Shown here: piece by piece, positions 54,420-64,000 of the stretch | Layout: every line of letters starts with the position of its first letter | Numbering within the stretch: the first letter of the stretch is position 1 | Position numbers and translations under genes: made by a program | NCBI RefSeq assembly: GCF_027172205.1 | Contig: NC_070614.1 | Location: 39,996,001-40,060,000, forward strand | Direction: 5' to 3' | Source: Podarcis raffonei | Taxonomy: Eukaryota > Chordata > Lepidosauria > Squamata > Lacertidae | Length of the DNA: 64,000 nt | Notes under the pieces: model-generated | What the model was told of the DNA's origin: nothing | Database searches by the model: none | What the model saw: the letters and a program-made list of their open reading frames with translations, nothing else

Positions 54420-57400
54420 GACAACTCAAGCTTGTCCCTGTATTGGGGAAGGGGGGGGGGAATAGCAAGGTGCCTAATTTCACTTGCTTCCACCCCTTAC
54501 CCGCATCAGTTTCAGTCAAGAGGCCTTAGGAAGGCGAACATACAGAAGGATCTGGGCAGGGCTCCCTTTAACAGAACCCAGCAAGAAACAGGAAGTGTGG
54601 TTTGCCAAACAGGAAGTGGTGGGGCTGCTTAATTGAAAAAAGCCAGGGAAGGAGTTTGGTGGGGAAGGAACAGCAGTTTTCTCCCACGGCCACACCCATC
54701 GGAGGAAACCAGTGGCTGGTGCTTTTGTGGGGCTCCACTTCTCTGCAAGGCAACCTATAAGCCTCCAGCATTATAAGGCTTTAGCCCACACATAGAGAAA
54801 CCAGGGACCTCCACTCACTTCCTACAGTGCATTGGGGTGGGTGCATACCTGGGCTCAGCCAGCACCCCTATGCCCCATTTCTATCCTGGTCTTCCTTCCA
54901 TGGAACTTAGAGCAGCACATGTGGGGTTTATTTGATCTTCACAACAATTGTGTGAGTGACTTGTTCAAGGTCACCCAGGGGAGCGTTGTGGCTGAGCAGC
55001 AGTCTGAACCAAAGCTGCCTACACACCCTGTACTCAAGCCATGAGTCAAAAGCTCTACTTCGCCCCAAAATTTGCTAGAGGAACCTGCATTTCAGAGCCT
55101 AAGACAAATCAAAAGAGATATATTTTAACCAATGTGGATAAGGCAGGGAAGAAAACCAAACACAAAACAACAAATCCTGAATACTGGCTCGGCTCAGCTC
55201 CCAATATCCCGGTTCCATTTTTTTCTGCTCTAACCCTGTTGGCTGCCGATACCCATAGTTCTTTTTCTATTGACTACTGTTTACTTTGTCAGTCATTCTT
55301 CCTCAATAGCTGGCTTTCCTTACAGGTTCCAGCATCGGCCAAAAGATGACAGAAGGTGGTACAGATGGCTGAGCAGGAACAGCAGCTTATCCGCATCCAA
55401 TAAGACAAACTTCAAGCAATTGGTCCCACACCCGCCAAGCAAAGAAGGCAACCCCCCAGGCTGCTGCCACCTACATGCATTCGCCAGCTGAAACAAAACA
55501 ACACCCCACTAATCCTTAGCACAGACAGGCCTCGTTACTAACTCATATTCTGCAGACGAACAAGCTGACGGTCAGCAGACTGCAAAACCAGCAGGAATTT
55601 GCACTTGTCAGAGCTATCAACTAAAAAGGGCATTCCACAACTGAAATCAATCCTGCAAATTAGGACTGCCAGCATAAACTAGTTTTCATATTTAATTTGC
55701 ATCTAACTTTTCTTGTGGGCAAAACTGGGAACTGTTTCTTCCTGCCACATCCTTGCATCTTGTAAGAAGACTTTAAAAATGGATCCAACGCATTGCTGGA
55801 AATTCCAGCGATTAGACAGCTTACAACAGAACCTCCCCAAGCCCCGCCCCCATTTTCAGAAAGTGAATACTTCCAATTGCTAGAGACAAACAATAGGGAG
55901 AAAGCTGTCAGCAGCACCTTGCCCTCTGGGGGTATTTGACCAGCCAGCTAGTGAAAACAAAGGGTGCTATGTAAAAAAGGATCTGGCCAAAGGCTCCTCT
56001 AATTCAGCGTCCTATTCTCATAGTGGCCAAACAGATGCTTGTGGGAAGTCTAATATCATGTTGAAAACTAGCAGGGAGAAGAGGGCTGGCCTCCGATGAG
56101 GTCTTCCTCATCAAACATGAGCTCAGCAGACTTTTCTCTTTAAAAGAAAACTAAAATTCTTAGGGTTAGGGGTGGCTGCCAAATCCTGTGTTAGTGGCTG
56201 TTTACAGGTACGTCACTTTCTAAATACACACATACACAATGTTCCACATGCCATACACACTATTCCACACTCCCATGTGAAACCAGGGCAACCGAGGAGA
56301 GGCAATGCTTCCTCCTCCACACCCTTTAGTGGCATCTGATTAGGGGCCTAGGTAAGTCTTTGAGCTAAAAGACATCCCTAGACATCCATCAGTCAGTGTC
56401 ACTTGGCATTACTATGCTCAGGAATCCAGGGTAGTGAGACAAACTTCCAGTGTGCTTAACTGCATTACTGAAGGCCACAGACAACTGCCGCTGTACAGTT
56501 ACAGGTCCTGAAAGGTCAGCTTTTGAACCCACCCAGAATCTCCCAGCTTTTCAGGGCCAGAACAGGCAGCAAGTCTGGGTAGACTGGGTAGAGTGATACA
56601 CTGGCATGGAGAGGAAGAGGGGAAACACCTTCCAATAGATAACGGCTCAAAAGCTCTTCAAAAGCAACAGCATATTGGTCAGTCCACGCTGCACAAATCA
56701 CCTGAGCACTAACTCACTTTCTTTCCTCGCCCCATGTAGATGACAAACTGCTTTTAGAAGAAGCTGCTTGTAACTGAGGACTGGGGGAATGGTGCTCTTC
56801 AAAATAAGGAAACAAAAGCCAAGCACTCTTCACAGAATATCTCTTCAACAGCCACAGCTGTATACACTTTATTGAGAGCCTGAAAACAATTAAGAGCACA
56901 CAGGGCAAGTTGAATGTGGTCCATCCATTCCTGCATCTCATCTCCAGGAGGAGCAAGGAAGTGGTGTTAGAAACTCAGATATATAAGCTAATTGCCAAAT
57001 GGCATCTTAAACCTGGGTTGCAGTTGCCACAATGGTATGTCTAGGCACCATTCCCACCCCCCAAAATAAGTTTATTAGTATTATTATTAATATCTCTATA
57101 CCACTTTATATTTTAATACAGAATAAAATAAATTCAAGCTTCAGGGGAAATATTTCATATCCTTCTCTAAGTGACATTTTGCTTTCCCCATGTTTATTTA
57201 CCTATTTTATTTATATAGCTGCCCAATCGCAGAAGTACTCTCGGAAGCCAGTGCAGTGTAGTGGTTAAGAGTGTTGGGCTAGGACCTGGAAGATCAGGGT
57301 TCAAAACCCCACTCAGTCATGAAGCTTACTAGGTGACCTAGGGCCAGTCACAGCCTCTTAACCTACCTCACAGGGTTGTTATAGGGATTGATTGAGGAGG

Positions 57401-59762
57401 TGAGTGAACCATGTACTCCTTGGAGAAAAAGGCAAGATATAAATGCATTAAAGAAGCTGTTCTGCTTACCTGCTTAAGAAAGGTGGAGAGGCCAGCCAGA
57501 TGGAGATGTCAGTGCCAACCTGGCATCCAGAGATCTCCATGTGGTCGCAACTGGGCCCATGTAAGTTGCAAAACATGCCTGGTACCTGCCTGGCTAATTT
57601 CTAACATTGCCAGAAAGCAACAGGGGAGTAATCAGTCAATTCATCATCTCATTCCCTCCCAGCTCTTAGAAGACTGACAAGTGAGCAGGTGATTGTTTCC
57701 TTTGGCTATAGTTAGCAACTACAGATGTAGACATCCTATATGAAAATGTCTAACCTTTGACCTGCTCACATCCTGGGACAGTGAATTCCCTTAGCAACTT
57801 TGTCTCCCACCACACCACAAATGCATGGAATGGCCATTTAAGAGGCAATGGCAACTGGAGTAAGAGGCAAACCAAGGATTTGGGGGATATAGAGCAATAC
57901 ACAACTGAAATAAAATAGACGTGATAGTCTGAATTCACACTACTGAGACTAATGTTACAACAACACTTCCCGTGTTTGGGACAAAGACTGACTGGCATGC
58001 ACGAAAGAAAGGTGGTCAGTCACAAAACAAAAGAGCATGTAGCATCCTTCCAGTGAAACAACACATCCAGAGAGATGGTTTGAATTTCAGGCAAATGAGG
58101 GCAACATTCAAGCTGAAGAGAAAAAACAGAGTTATGGGCAGAGATTAAATCCCAGTCATATTTGGATGGAGAAATGAGTCACTTGATCTAATTGAAGGAT
58201 CATGCTGAAGAGACAGCTCTAGGGTTTAGGAAGACAATTAAGGCGGTTCCAAAACAGCCATGATCAGCAGCTCCCCCACCCCAATTCATACAACTGTTTT
58301 ACAGAGCATCAGGAAGCCTCTGAACTCCACACTGTCCTCCTGCCTAGAGGAGAATCAATGTATTTCACCTCTTTGCAAAAACTCAAGTGCTTTTTGTTCC
58401 TTTGCTGTATGCCAAGCACAGGATGATGAAGTAGGTTTAGAGGGGAAATATAAGGATTTTTCTTAAAGAGGAATGACTGCACATTCTGTTCCAAACGTCA
58501 ACCAATAAAACCAAAATCTCATATTCCCCAAAAGTCAAAGATTAGAGCAAGCACTCCCCAAACTAGTGAGATACCATTCACAAAGTCTGATGGACGAGCA
58601 TCTGTGGGCGATGCCTTAGGTTATACTTATGCTGTCAGGGTACCAATCTGGGCAAGGATCCCTCTCATCCCTAGGATTCTCCCCACAACCCAACTTTTCC
58701 AAGATGACAGCTTGCGCCCCCTAGGGGAAGAACATCATATATTCTTTTCCCAGCACCCTAGCCAGAGTTGGAATTGTGGTCATCACTGGATATCTTGCTG
58801 AACTTGTTTGTCCTGTATAAAAGACTAACATCTCCCCTCCCTCCCTTCCCCGCAGCATGGGAAACTCATCACCTTGGTGCCAATACTTACATTGAACCAA
58901 CATATTGGCTGCCCCCTAGGAAGCCATATTTGTCGGTCCTGCGGTATGCCAATCCATTGATCTCGGAATCTGAACCCAAGGAGCTAGCATCATCAAGGAA
59001 TCCAGAGCCGGGCAGTGACTCCATGGTGCCTGACATGAGGCTGACAGAATCCAAGTAGCTCAATGTGTCAGGAGCTGGAGGAGCTCTGGGTGCCGGGGTT
59101 CCGAGACTGGACTGGGAACCCATGTCCTGGGGCGGTTGTGGAGTGGAGAGATCGTGAGGCGCCAAGCCCTCTGGGGTGGTCGGTGGAGTCTTCTCGGGAG
59201 GCGTCACGGGGCTAGGTGCTACCACTACCACTGTGGGCGATTCTGGTGGAACCGGGAGAGATTTCACCATGGTCTCTTTAGGCAAAGCCACAGCTGGCGA
59301 CACCATCCCAACATCATCGGACGACGTCACCGACATTCCATTTACTGTTGCCACGGCTGGCACAGGATCCACCGAATTGGTCACAGGTACCGTCTCTGCG
59401 GAAGATTTGTCGCCCACCGGAATTACGTCCGTAGCTACGGCATCCGATGCCACCTGTGCAGGAAAGGCCATGGTCCCGTTATCGTTGGCCACAGCCATGA
59501 GAGACATCTCTACGGTGATCTTGGTTAAAGTTGCTTCTGTAGGAATGCAAGGTGCTGCTGTTGTAGCGCTGGTTGGCAGGTCTGCTTCCACGGCTTCCAT
59601 TGTTACTGCATTGTCTGTTGCCAGGGGCGAAGCTGTCATGTTGTCTGCAGGCACCCCTACAGCCCCAGGAGCCGGGCTCACCTTCTTGAGGGCATGGAGC
59701 ACTGAGTGAGGAGCATTATACCTCGGTGGGGGTGATGGAGGGTCCCCAGAACCGGTCTCCAT
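44440..59762 (-). CDS. TBC1D10B: TBC1D10B, Rab GTPase-activating protein
   Basis: Nine coding exons (59762-58891, 53462-53363, 53244-53137, 52991-52885, 52295-52181, 50888-50823, 47020-46831, 46301-46147 and 45144-44440) join in phase to 805 residues, close to human (about 808). TBC1D10B stimulates GTP hydrolysis by Rabs such as Rab35, Rab27A and Rab3A. The N-terminus [16 protein letters not shown] leads a long Pro/Thr/Val-rich disordered region. [15 protein letters not shown] precedes the TBC domain (about residues 340-560). The arginine-finger motif is IEKDLHR and the glutamine-finger motif is EEGYCQ. After DMFFCEG and [14 protein letters not shown] comes a C-terminal Lys/Glu-rich coiled-coil stretch ([20 protein letters not shown]) and the end VVQSTHF. 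Confidence 0.97.
46147..46301 (-). CDS. TBC1D10B: TBC1D10B coding exon 8
   Basis: Encodes [20 protein letters not shown], then [19 protein letters not shown] and FLVQE. The acceptor is TTGCAG and the donor GTGAGA. Confidence 0.96.
46374..46509. mobile_element. Complete 136-bp palindromic hAT MITE
   Basis: CAGGCATCCC and GGGGATGCCTG termini lie inside an 8-bp duplication TCGTATGA (46366-46373 and 46510-46517). The long arms contain 'ccctccagatgttttgggactac' and its near-perfect inverse. An 8-bp duplication fits hAT. It lies in a TBC1D10B intron. Confidence 0.9.
46831..47020 (-). CDS. TBC1D10B: TBC1D10B coding exon 7
   Basis: Encodes [20 protein letters not shown], then [20 protein letters not shown] and [12 protein letters not shown]. 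Core of the TBC domain. Confidence 0.97.
47189..47850. mobile_element. 662-bp AT-rich hAT-type non-autonomous element
   Basis: Termini CAAGGTGGAT and ATCCACCCTG (inverted, one mismatch) lie inside an 8-bp duplication AGGAATAT/AGGAATAC (47181-47188 and 47851-47858). The subterminal regions are built of 'gatttaaatc'-like motifs. No transposase. Confidence 0.85.
47905..48267 (-). mobile_element. Sauria SINE
   Basis: 363 bp on the minus strand between 14-bp duplications TATTAAAAGGTGTA (47891-47904 and 48268-48281). It has the same architecture as the copy at 29850-30195, including 'ggttcgaatccccgcggcgg' as B box and 'aacggcgtttccgtg'. Confidence 0.93.
48612..49144. mobile_element. TA-flanked MITE with nested perfect palindromes
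   Basis: 533 bp with the termini CAGTGGTGCCTCGCAAGACG and CGTCTTGCGAGGCACCACTG, flanked by TA on both sides (Tc1/mariner-type). The interior holds a 23-bp-arm palindrome (48754-48800) and a 29-bp-arm hairpin (48826-48854 and 48866-48894). Same family as 25036-25319. Confidence 0.85.
49508..49690 (-). mobile_element. tRNA-Ala-type SINE
   Basis: Minus-strand copy with 'gaacataggaagctgcctt' at the tail side, 'gggaccttctgctagcaaag' over the anticodon region and a degraded head. Confidence 0.7.
49744..49892. mobile_element. Degraded palindromic hAT MITE
   Basis: 'cagggatggggaatctgtcc', 'tggccagtggtcaggagagatgggag' and 'ggttagtcacccctgc' mark a diverged copy of the family seen at 46374-46509. Confidence 0.65.
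50537..50561. repeat. (CTG)n microsatellite
   Basis: Eight uninterrupted CTG units within a TBC1D10B intron. Confidence 0.9.
50823..50888 (-). CDS. TBC1D10B: TBC1D10B coding exon 6
   Basis: 66-nt exon encoding [20 protein letters not shown] then GL, one residue from human over most of its length. The acceptor is TTTCAG and the donor GTGAGT. Confidence 0.97.
51119..51306 (-). mobile_element. tRNA-Ala-type SINE
   Basis: Nearly full copy on the minus strand. Its B box 'ggttcaatcc' lies near 51250 and its head is 'gctgtagctcagcagcagagc'. The tail is at the left end. Confidence 0.8.
51610..51812 (+). mobile_element. tRNA-derived SINE, second family
   Basis: 'tggtgattagagtgctgcacaaggacctgggagaccagggttgaaatcccc' is the tRNA-like head. 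The body 'gccgggtgacctcggcctggcagtca' and 'aggataaaatgagg' matches the copy at 57250-57440. Confidence 0.7.
52181..52295 (-). CDS. TBC1D10B: TBC1D10B coding exon 5
   Basis: Encodes [20 protein letters not shown], then [18 protein letters not shown]. Holds the glutamine finger (YCQ). Confidence 0.97.
52885..52991 (-). CDS. TBC1D10B: TBC1D10B coding exon 4
   Basis: Encodes [20 protein letters not shown], then [16 protein letters not shown]. Holds the arginine finger (IxxDxxR). Confidence 0.97.
53137..53244 (-). CDS. TBC1D10B: TBC1D10B coding exon 3
   Basis: Encodes [20 protein letters not shown], then [16 protein letters not shown]. Start of the TBC domain. The donor GTATTT is non-optimal. 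Confidence 0.95.
53363..53462 (-). CDS. TBC1D10B: TBC1D10B coding exon 2
   Basis: Encodes [20 protein letters not shown], then [13 protein letters not shown]. The acceptor is CTGCAG and the donor GTAAGC. Confidence 0.97.
54377..54420. repeat. (GAAA)n microsatellite
   Basis: Tetranucleotide run of about 44 bp in the first coding intron of TBC1D10B. Confidence 0.95.
54925..55020 (+). mobile_element. Possible SINE core fragment
   Basis: 'acaacaattgtgtgagtgacttgttcaaggtcacccaggggagc' resembles the conserved body of MIR-like or CORE SINEs. Head and tail are not seen. Confidence 0.4.
55980..56110 (+). repeat. Interspersed repeat, second copy of the 29560 family
   Basis: 'tctaattcagcgtcctattctcatagtggccaaacagatgcttgtgggaag' parallels 29590-29650. 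Confidence 0.5.
57250..57440 (+). mobile_element. tRNA-derived SINE, second family
   Basis: 'tgtagtggttaagagtgttgggctaggacctggaagatcagggttcaaaacc' is the tRNA-like head. It is followed by 'ctaggtgacctagggccagtcaca' and 'cctacctcacagggttgtta', and ends 'aggcaagatataaatgca'. Confidence 0.75.
58891..59762 (-). CDS. TBC1D10B: TBC1D10B coding exon 1 (start codon)
   Basis: 872 nt from ATG 59762. Encodes [20 protein letters not shown], a long Ala/Thr/Val/Pro-rich stretch that reads as intrinsically disordered, and the conserved [20 protein letters not shown]. The donor is GTAAGT. Confidence 0.95.
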
Positions 59763-60620
59763 AACAACAATGGCCCCCTCCCCCCCAATAGGGGGGGAAA
59801 TGCGGCCTAGTCACCCAGCCAAAGCCTGAGCTGTGGTAAGGGGAGGGTGGGGAAGGAGAAGGAGGAAGCACAGAGCCTCGCGCTCCCCCCTGCCCTGGTA
59901 GAAGCAGCAGCAGTAGGAGAGGCAACCACCCCAGGCTGCGCGCGCATCTCCAGACAGCCTAGGCCGGAGTTCAGCCAATGAGAGTCAAGGAGGAAAACGA
60001 CTTTAGCCAATCACTGAAATGGAGCACAAGTGGAACAGAAAGGGGTGGGGAGGGCCTGGAGATGAGGGCGGGGCTCCTCGAAGGGCAAACCAATCGAATA
60101 GAGCGGGCTATGGTGCGCAGCCAATCCTTAAAGGGAAGTAGGAGATGTCGATCAAAATGAGGAAGGGCGGGGGAGTACTTGCCAATCAGAGGCACAGACC
60201 CAAAACCAGAAATCCGTTTTCTTAGCCGGGAGGCCGGCGAAGCTAAACCAATCGGGACAGAGCTGGCTAAGGTATTTGTAGGAAAGGGCGGGGGAGAGGC
60301 GTGCTTAAAGAGCCCACCAGCCAACAGGAAGAAGAACCGGCAAGGATTGTCCAATCACCAGCGAGAGCGGAAATTAACCCTGCAAAGACGAACGCACGTG
60401 ATGTTTATAGGCGGCTAACGGGGAAGTAAAAGCGGCGGCTTTCGTCAAATAAAGCGGCAGCCGAAGGTGTCAGCTTTTTTGAGTAGCGTGATCCTGAACC
60501 AATGGAACTCCAGGATGTGAAAATGTGGGCGCGAACGTTTCTGACGTTGCCCAGTCCAGCGAAAGGCAAAAGACCTTTCTCGTCGGCTTGTGAGGTGTTA
60601 CCAGAATAGCCAATAAGAAT
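59763..60620 (-). promoter_or_regulatory. TBC1D10B: TBC1D10B upstream region with nine CCAAT boxes
   Basis: Nine CCAAT boxes on the plus strand at 59975, 60007, 60090, 60121, 60182, 60248, 60352, 60499 and 60610 (start positions), interleaved with GC boxes (GGGCGGGG near 60067, 60168 and 60287). The block is CpG-rich and ends at the 5' UTR of TBC1D10B. NF-Y is the usual CCAAT-binding factor. Confidence 0.7.
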
Positions 60621-61059
60621 GGGGTTTCGATTTTTAATTGACATTTCCCTAGGCCAGTCAGATTTAAAAATTGAGTTAGACCGGCGAGAGTCAGAGCCAA
60701 CGACCAAGAACGAAATGAATTGTGGGGGCGGGGAAGAGAGTGATTGATGGGGCTACGAGGGTTATGATTGGAGCCCAGATTGTCAAATGAAAGGCAAGGA
60801 GGGGTCCTAACGGGAATAGAATTTCAAGAGATGCTGCCTCGACCGGCCTTGTCAAGAACTTGACCAAAGTCCCAGCATCCTTTGCACTCACGCTGTGCCG
60901 GCTTGAAACGCAGCGAGGTCACTCATTATTCATCTTAATTCGGATTGAAGCTGGTTTTGAGGGGAAGTGCATCGAAATACCTCACTGCATAAGAAATGAC
61001 AGGATAGTTATGGATTTGGGCTGACTACAAAAAAAGAACTGTTGCCCCTGTGGTGAGTC

Positions 61060-61229
61060 TGCATTCCTTGCAAAAGCACACTGGGCTGAAGGAGGCAGCT
61101 GGAAGTGAAAGACACCCTTTCCCACTTTCTCTTTCAGCTTTTACAGTGGATCTGACTTTCACCCAAATCCAAAGTGAGTGATCAAAAGTCCAAATGTGCC
61201 CTGGGGTCTGAAAATGTTGGCAACCCCTG
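61060..61229. mobile_element. hAT element end
   Basis: Ends with 'gtctgaaaatgttggcaacccctg', a hAT-type terminus inverted relative to the one at 70. The left limit is unclear. Confidence 0.5.
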
Positions 61230-61246
61230 ATGTACTAGACAGTGTG

Positions 61247-61608
61247 GGTGGTGCTGTGGTCTAAACCACTGAGCCCCTTGGGCTTGCCGATCAGAAGGTT
61301 GGCGGTTCGAATCCTCACGGCAGGGCGCTCTGTCCCAGCTTCTGCCAACCTAGCAGTTCAAAAGCATGCCAGTGCAAGTAGATAAATAGATACTTCCGCG
61401 ACGGGAAGGTAAACAGCGTTTCCATGAGCTCTGGCTCCCGTCATGGTGTTCCGTTGCGCTAGAAGCGGTTTAGTCATGCTGGCCACATGACCTGGAAAGC
61501 CGTCTGTGGACAAACGCCGGCTCACTCGGGCAGAAAGCATGATGAGTGCCGCAACCCCATAGTCGCCTTTGACTGGACTTAACTGTCCAGGGGTTTTTTA
61601 CCGTTTAC
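61247..61608 (+). mobile_element. Sauria SINE
   Basis: Plus-strand copy with 'gtgctgtggtctaaaccactgagcc', 'gatcagaaggttggcggttcgaatcc', 'cctagcagttcaaaagcatg', 'catgctggccacatgacc' and 'gtgccgcaacccca'. More diverged than the other two. Confidence 0.9.
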
Positions 61609-61686
61609 TAGAGGCAAGGATTCCCAGGTCTTAATCTGTGCTGGGAGCCTTTTTAAGCTGAATATAAAGTAGCCACCTACAAATTA

Positions 61687-61818
61687 CAGTGATACCTCAG
61701 GTTAAATACTTAATTCGTTCCGGAGGTCCGTACTTAACCTGAAACTGTTCTTAACCTGAAGCACCACTTAACCTGAAGCCTATGTAACCTGAAGCCTATG
61801 TAACCTGAGGTACCACTG
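61687..61818. mobile_element. Tc1/mariner-type MITE (TACCTCGG family)
   Basis: 132 bp with CAGTGATACCTCAGGTTA and TAACCTGAGGTACCACTG termini between TA dinucleotides. Internal 'aacctgaagc' repeats. Confidence 0.85.
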
Positions 61819-61829
61819 TACTTTAAAGA

Positions 61830-62410
61830 GGAAATGCACCATGAAAAGAAGGCAAAGATTTACATTAAAATCTGCATATACTACTTTATAGCAAGAGATG
61901 CAAATTTAGGAAGTTTTATAATTTAAATACATGTCTGATGCATCTCACCATAGTGGGGAAGACTGACCAGGTGACCTGTGCTTTGTTCTTCAGGTGCTAA
62001 CTGTTCATGACTTCAAGAGCCCTCTTCTCCCTTCTTGGGCTTCTTTTATATTTAAACTGGATTTTGAGCAGGCAGCCCTACAGAGGACTATCCTCTGCAA
62101 AGAAAGACACATGGGCACCTTATGTGACGAACAAGATAATTTTTTAAAAAAACAGATCAGTGTTGGTCTCCTCCCCACCATTTTTAATACAATCAGACTG
62201 ATTTTAGATATGTACAGATTTACATTAACCCAGTTATAAAGTTTGTCCTTTTTCCCTGGCAAGTTTCATTACCTTTCAACAGCTGTGTGCTAGGAAAGAA
62301 TTCCACAGGCCACGGTATCAATTTCCACATTGTTAGGAAAAGCTGCACCAGTTGCAGGCAGGCCTTGCCGCTGTAAATTACAGGAGTCTTCAGGTGGCAT
62401 GTGTGCTCAA
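61830..62410. other. No gene recognised
   Basis: AT-rich sequence without a supportable coding region, RNA gene or repeat that I can name. Confidence 0.4.
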
Positions 62411-62415
62411 GGGAA

Positions 62416-62605
62416 GGGCTGTAGCTCAGTAGTAGAGCATGTGCTTTGCATTCAGAAGGTCCCAGGTTCAATCCCTAGCATCTCTTGAGTCAGTCTGAGA
62501 AAAGACTTCCTGCCTCAAACCCTGGAGAGCTGCTGCCAATTAGTGTGGATGACCCTGAGCTAGATGGACCAATAGTCTGGCTTGGAATAAGACAGCTTCT
62601 TACAC
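62416..62605 (+). mobile_element. tRNA-Ala-type SINE
   Basis: Best copy of the family. It has the head 'ggctgtagctcagtagtagagc', the TGC anticodon region 'gctttgcattcagaaggtcc', the B box 'ggttcaatccc', and the body 'accctggagagctgctgcc' and 'agctagatggaccaatagtctg'. Confidence 0.85.
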
Positions 62606-62609
62606 CCCA

Positions 62610-64000
62610 GGGTGCCAGGACCCTTGCGCTTTATTTCCAGGTTGGAAATACAGAAGGTATGACTCCAAGTTAACAGAATATCACCTTCCATTTTGGGTAT
62701 GTGTCCAGGAGGAGGATGTGTCAGCTCAGCACGGATAGCTGCAAAAGGCCTTAGTAGGTCAGGTTACCCTGAGCTGAGCTGATGGGCTCTTCCCTTCTTG
62801 CGCTTTTCTACACCTTAGCAAAAATGTCAATTCTCACCCTCCTCCCACCTGACCCACTGGTCTGTCTTCCCCGCTGCCACCTCCTTTTCTTTCTTATGTC
62901 TTTGTTCCTTCTCTCCATGTTTTTCCGCGTTTTTATGTCTCTCCCCTTGCGCCACCTCCATTTACCACTCTCTCTTTCAGGACCCTTCCAGACTGCCTGT
63001 CTGTTGCATTCTGAAACACCTCATTGACGCAATAATAGTGTGTTAGCGAGGAGTTTACATGACATGTTTCGGAATGCGAAAAACAAACCACCAGTCTGGA
63101 AAGGTCCCGAAAGAGAGTGGCAAATTCATACCCCAATCTGCTAGACAGTCTGCACACTATTCCACTGTATTAGTTTTGCAATGCTTCCTGAAAGAGACCT
63201 CATTATTGCCATCTGGGAGGGCTTTCTTGTGCTGTAGTGCAAAAAGTGGGGCAAGCAACCTTCCATCCACCCTGGAATATTTGTGGTATGAAAAGTTACC
63301 CTTTTCGTCAGAGGTCTACAGGACACTCACTGATTGGAAAGAAAGTAGCATGTCCGCCCCCAAAACTTTTGCAGGCATAAATAGTATTGAAAGTGGGATC
63401 ATGCAGAACCTCCCCACTGCCATTGTGAGCTGAAATAATCACGAATTTACAACTTTTAAAAGACATCTGGCGAGGCCCTCTGTCTTCCTCATCCATGTGC
63501 ACCTTTCTCAGGAATTGGGAAGATATTAGTGCTCTATCTCTGTATTCCATCACTTTGCTATTGTTCCTTTTCCTTACTTCATGCTGTGTTCTGCAAGTTT
63601 GCAGTGAGAGGTGGGAAGGTAACATTACATGGGCCTATGTCCCTACTGATGTTGGAAATCTGGGCAATTATTCTGTCCACTTTTAAATCAGAAGGTCTCC
63701 ATGGTCACCAATTTGTTGACAGGAGGGCTGCTAAGGAAGGGATCCCCCCTCCTAAAAAAAAACCACCTGTATCCAAGTTGTTTCTGTGGTTACAGCACCC
63801 TCTTCACACACCCCTTGCCTCTAAATATGCAGCTGTGGTAGCCAAGGTCTGCATTTTGCCCTTGGGATCTCTAGTTCCCAGTCCCTGTTCTAGCAATCAA
63901 TCTGATCTTTGAAGAGTTGCAGGTACTCACGGCTTTCACCCTTCCATTTTCCTTCTCTCACATTCTCCCTCTCTCTGCCCTTACAGCACATGCTGGGTCT
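62610..64000. other. No gene recognised at the right edge
   Basis: No exon could be assigned. Positions 63430-63490 keep a short match to the L2 ORF2 end (NNHEFTTFKRHLA), so an old L2 fragment may lie here. Confidence 0.4.

Noticed and set aside
59136-59709. Plus-strand ORFs antisense to TBC1D10B exon 1
   Set aside because: Shadow frames of a repetitive coding exon, without independent support.

Overview
The window looks like vertebrate nuclear DNA from a squamate reptile, most likely a lizard. Three diverged Sauria SINEs (two with clear target-site duplications), tRNA-derived SINEs with CR1-type tails, L2 and CR1 remnants, young L1 copies and many TA-flanked and 8-bp-flanked MITEs lie between intron-split genes whose proteins match amniote families. 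The neighbourhood of CD2BP2, TBC1D10B and a leukocyte integrin alpha gene corresponds to the region of human 16p11.2 that carries CD2BP2, TBC1D10B and ITGAL.

Layout. (1) Positions 1-1060 hold a hAT end and a decayed DNA-level copy of the sepiapterin reductase promoter and first exon. (2) Positions 1921-18414, minus strand, hold 13 in-phase exons of a beta2-type integrin alpha subunit with an I domain (ITGAM/ITGAX/ITGAD/ITGAL family). The signal-peptide exon was not found and the 3' exons lie beyond the left edge. A 5.9-kb L1 with both ORFs open sits in one intron of this gene, starting 24 nt from a splice donor. (3) Positions 18415-24290 are mostly repeats and unrecognised sequence. (4) Positions 24500-32733, minus strand, hold CD2BP2 in six coding exons, with a CpG-rich promoter near 33.7-34.15 kb. 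(5) Positions about 36.9-38.67 kb, plus strand, hold a two-exon PHETA-like gene (PH domain and F&H motif) that does not look like a simple PHETA1 or PHETA2 orthologue. (6) Positions 38.7-44.4 kb hold a 5'-truncated L1, a hairpin MITE, a CR1 remnant and probably the TBC1D10B 3' UTR. (7) Positions 44440-59762, minus strand, hold TBC1D10B in nine coding exons with an upstream region carrying nine same-strand CCAAT boxes. (8) Positions 60.9-64 kb hold a hAT end, a Sauria SINE, a mariner-type MITE, a tRNA-Ala-type SINE and nothing recognisable as a gene.

The genes have no operon-like relation. CD2BP2 and the PHETA-like gene are divergent, and the PHETA-like gene and TBC1D10B are convergent. Exon borders were set by hand from splice sites, reading-phase continuity and remembered human protein sequences. 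Nothing was aligned by software, so borders of poorly conserved repeats are approximate.
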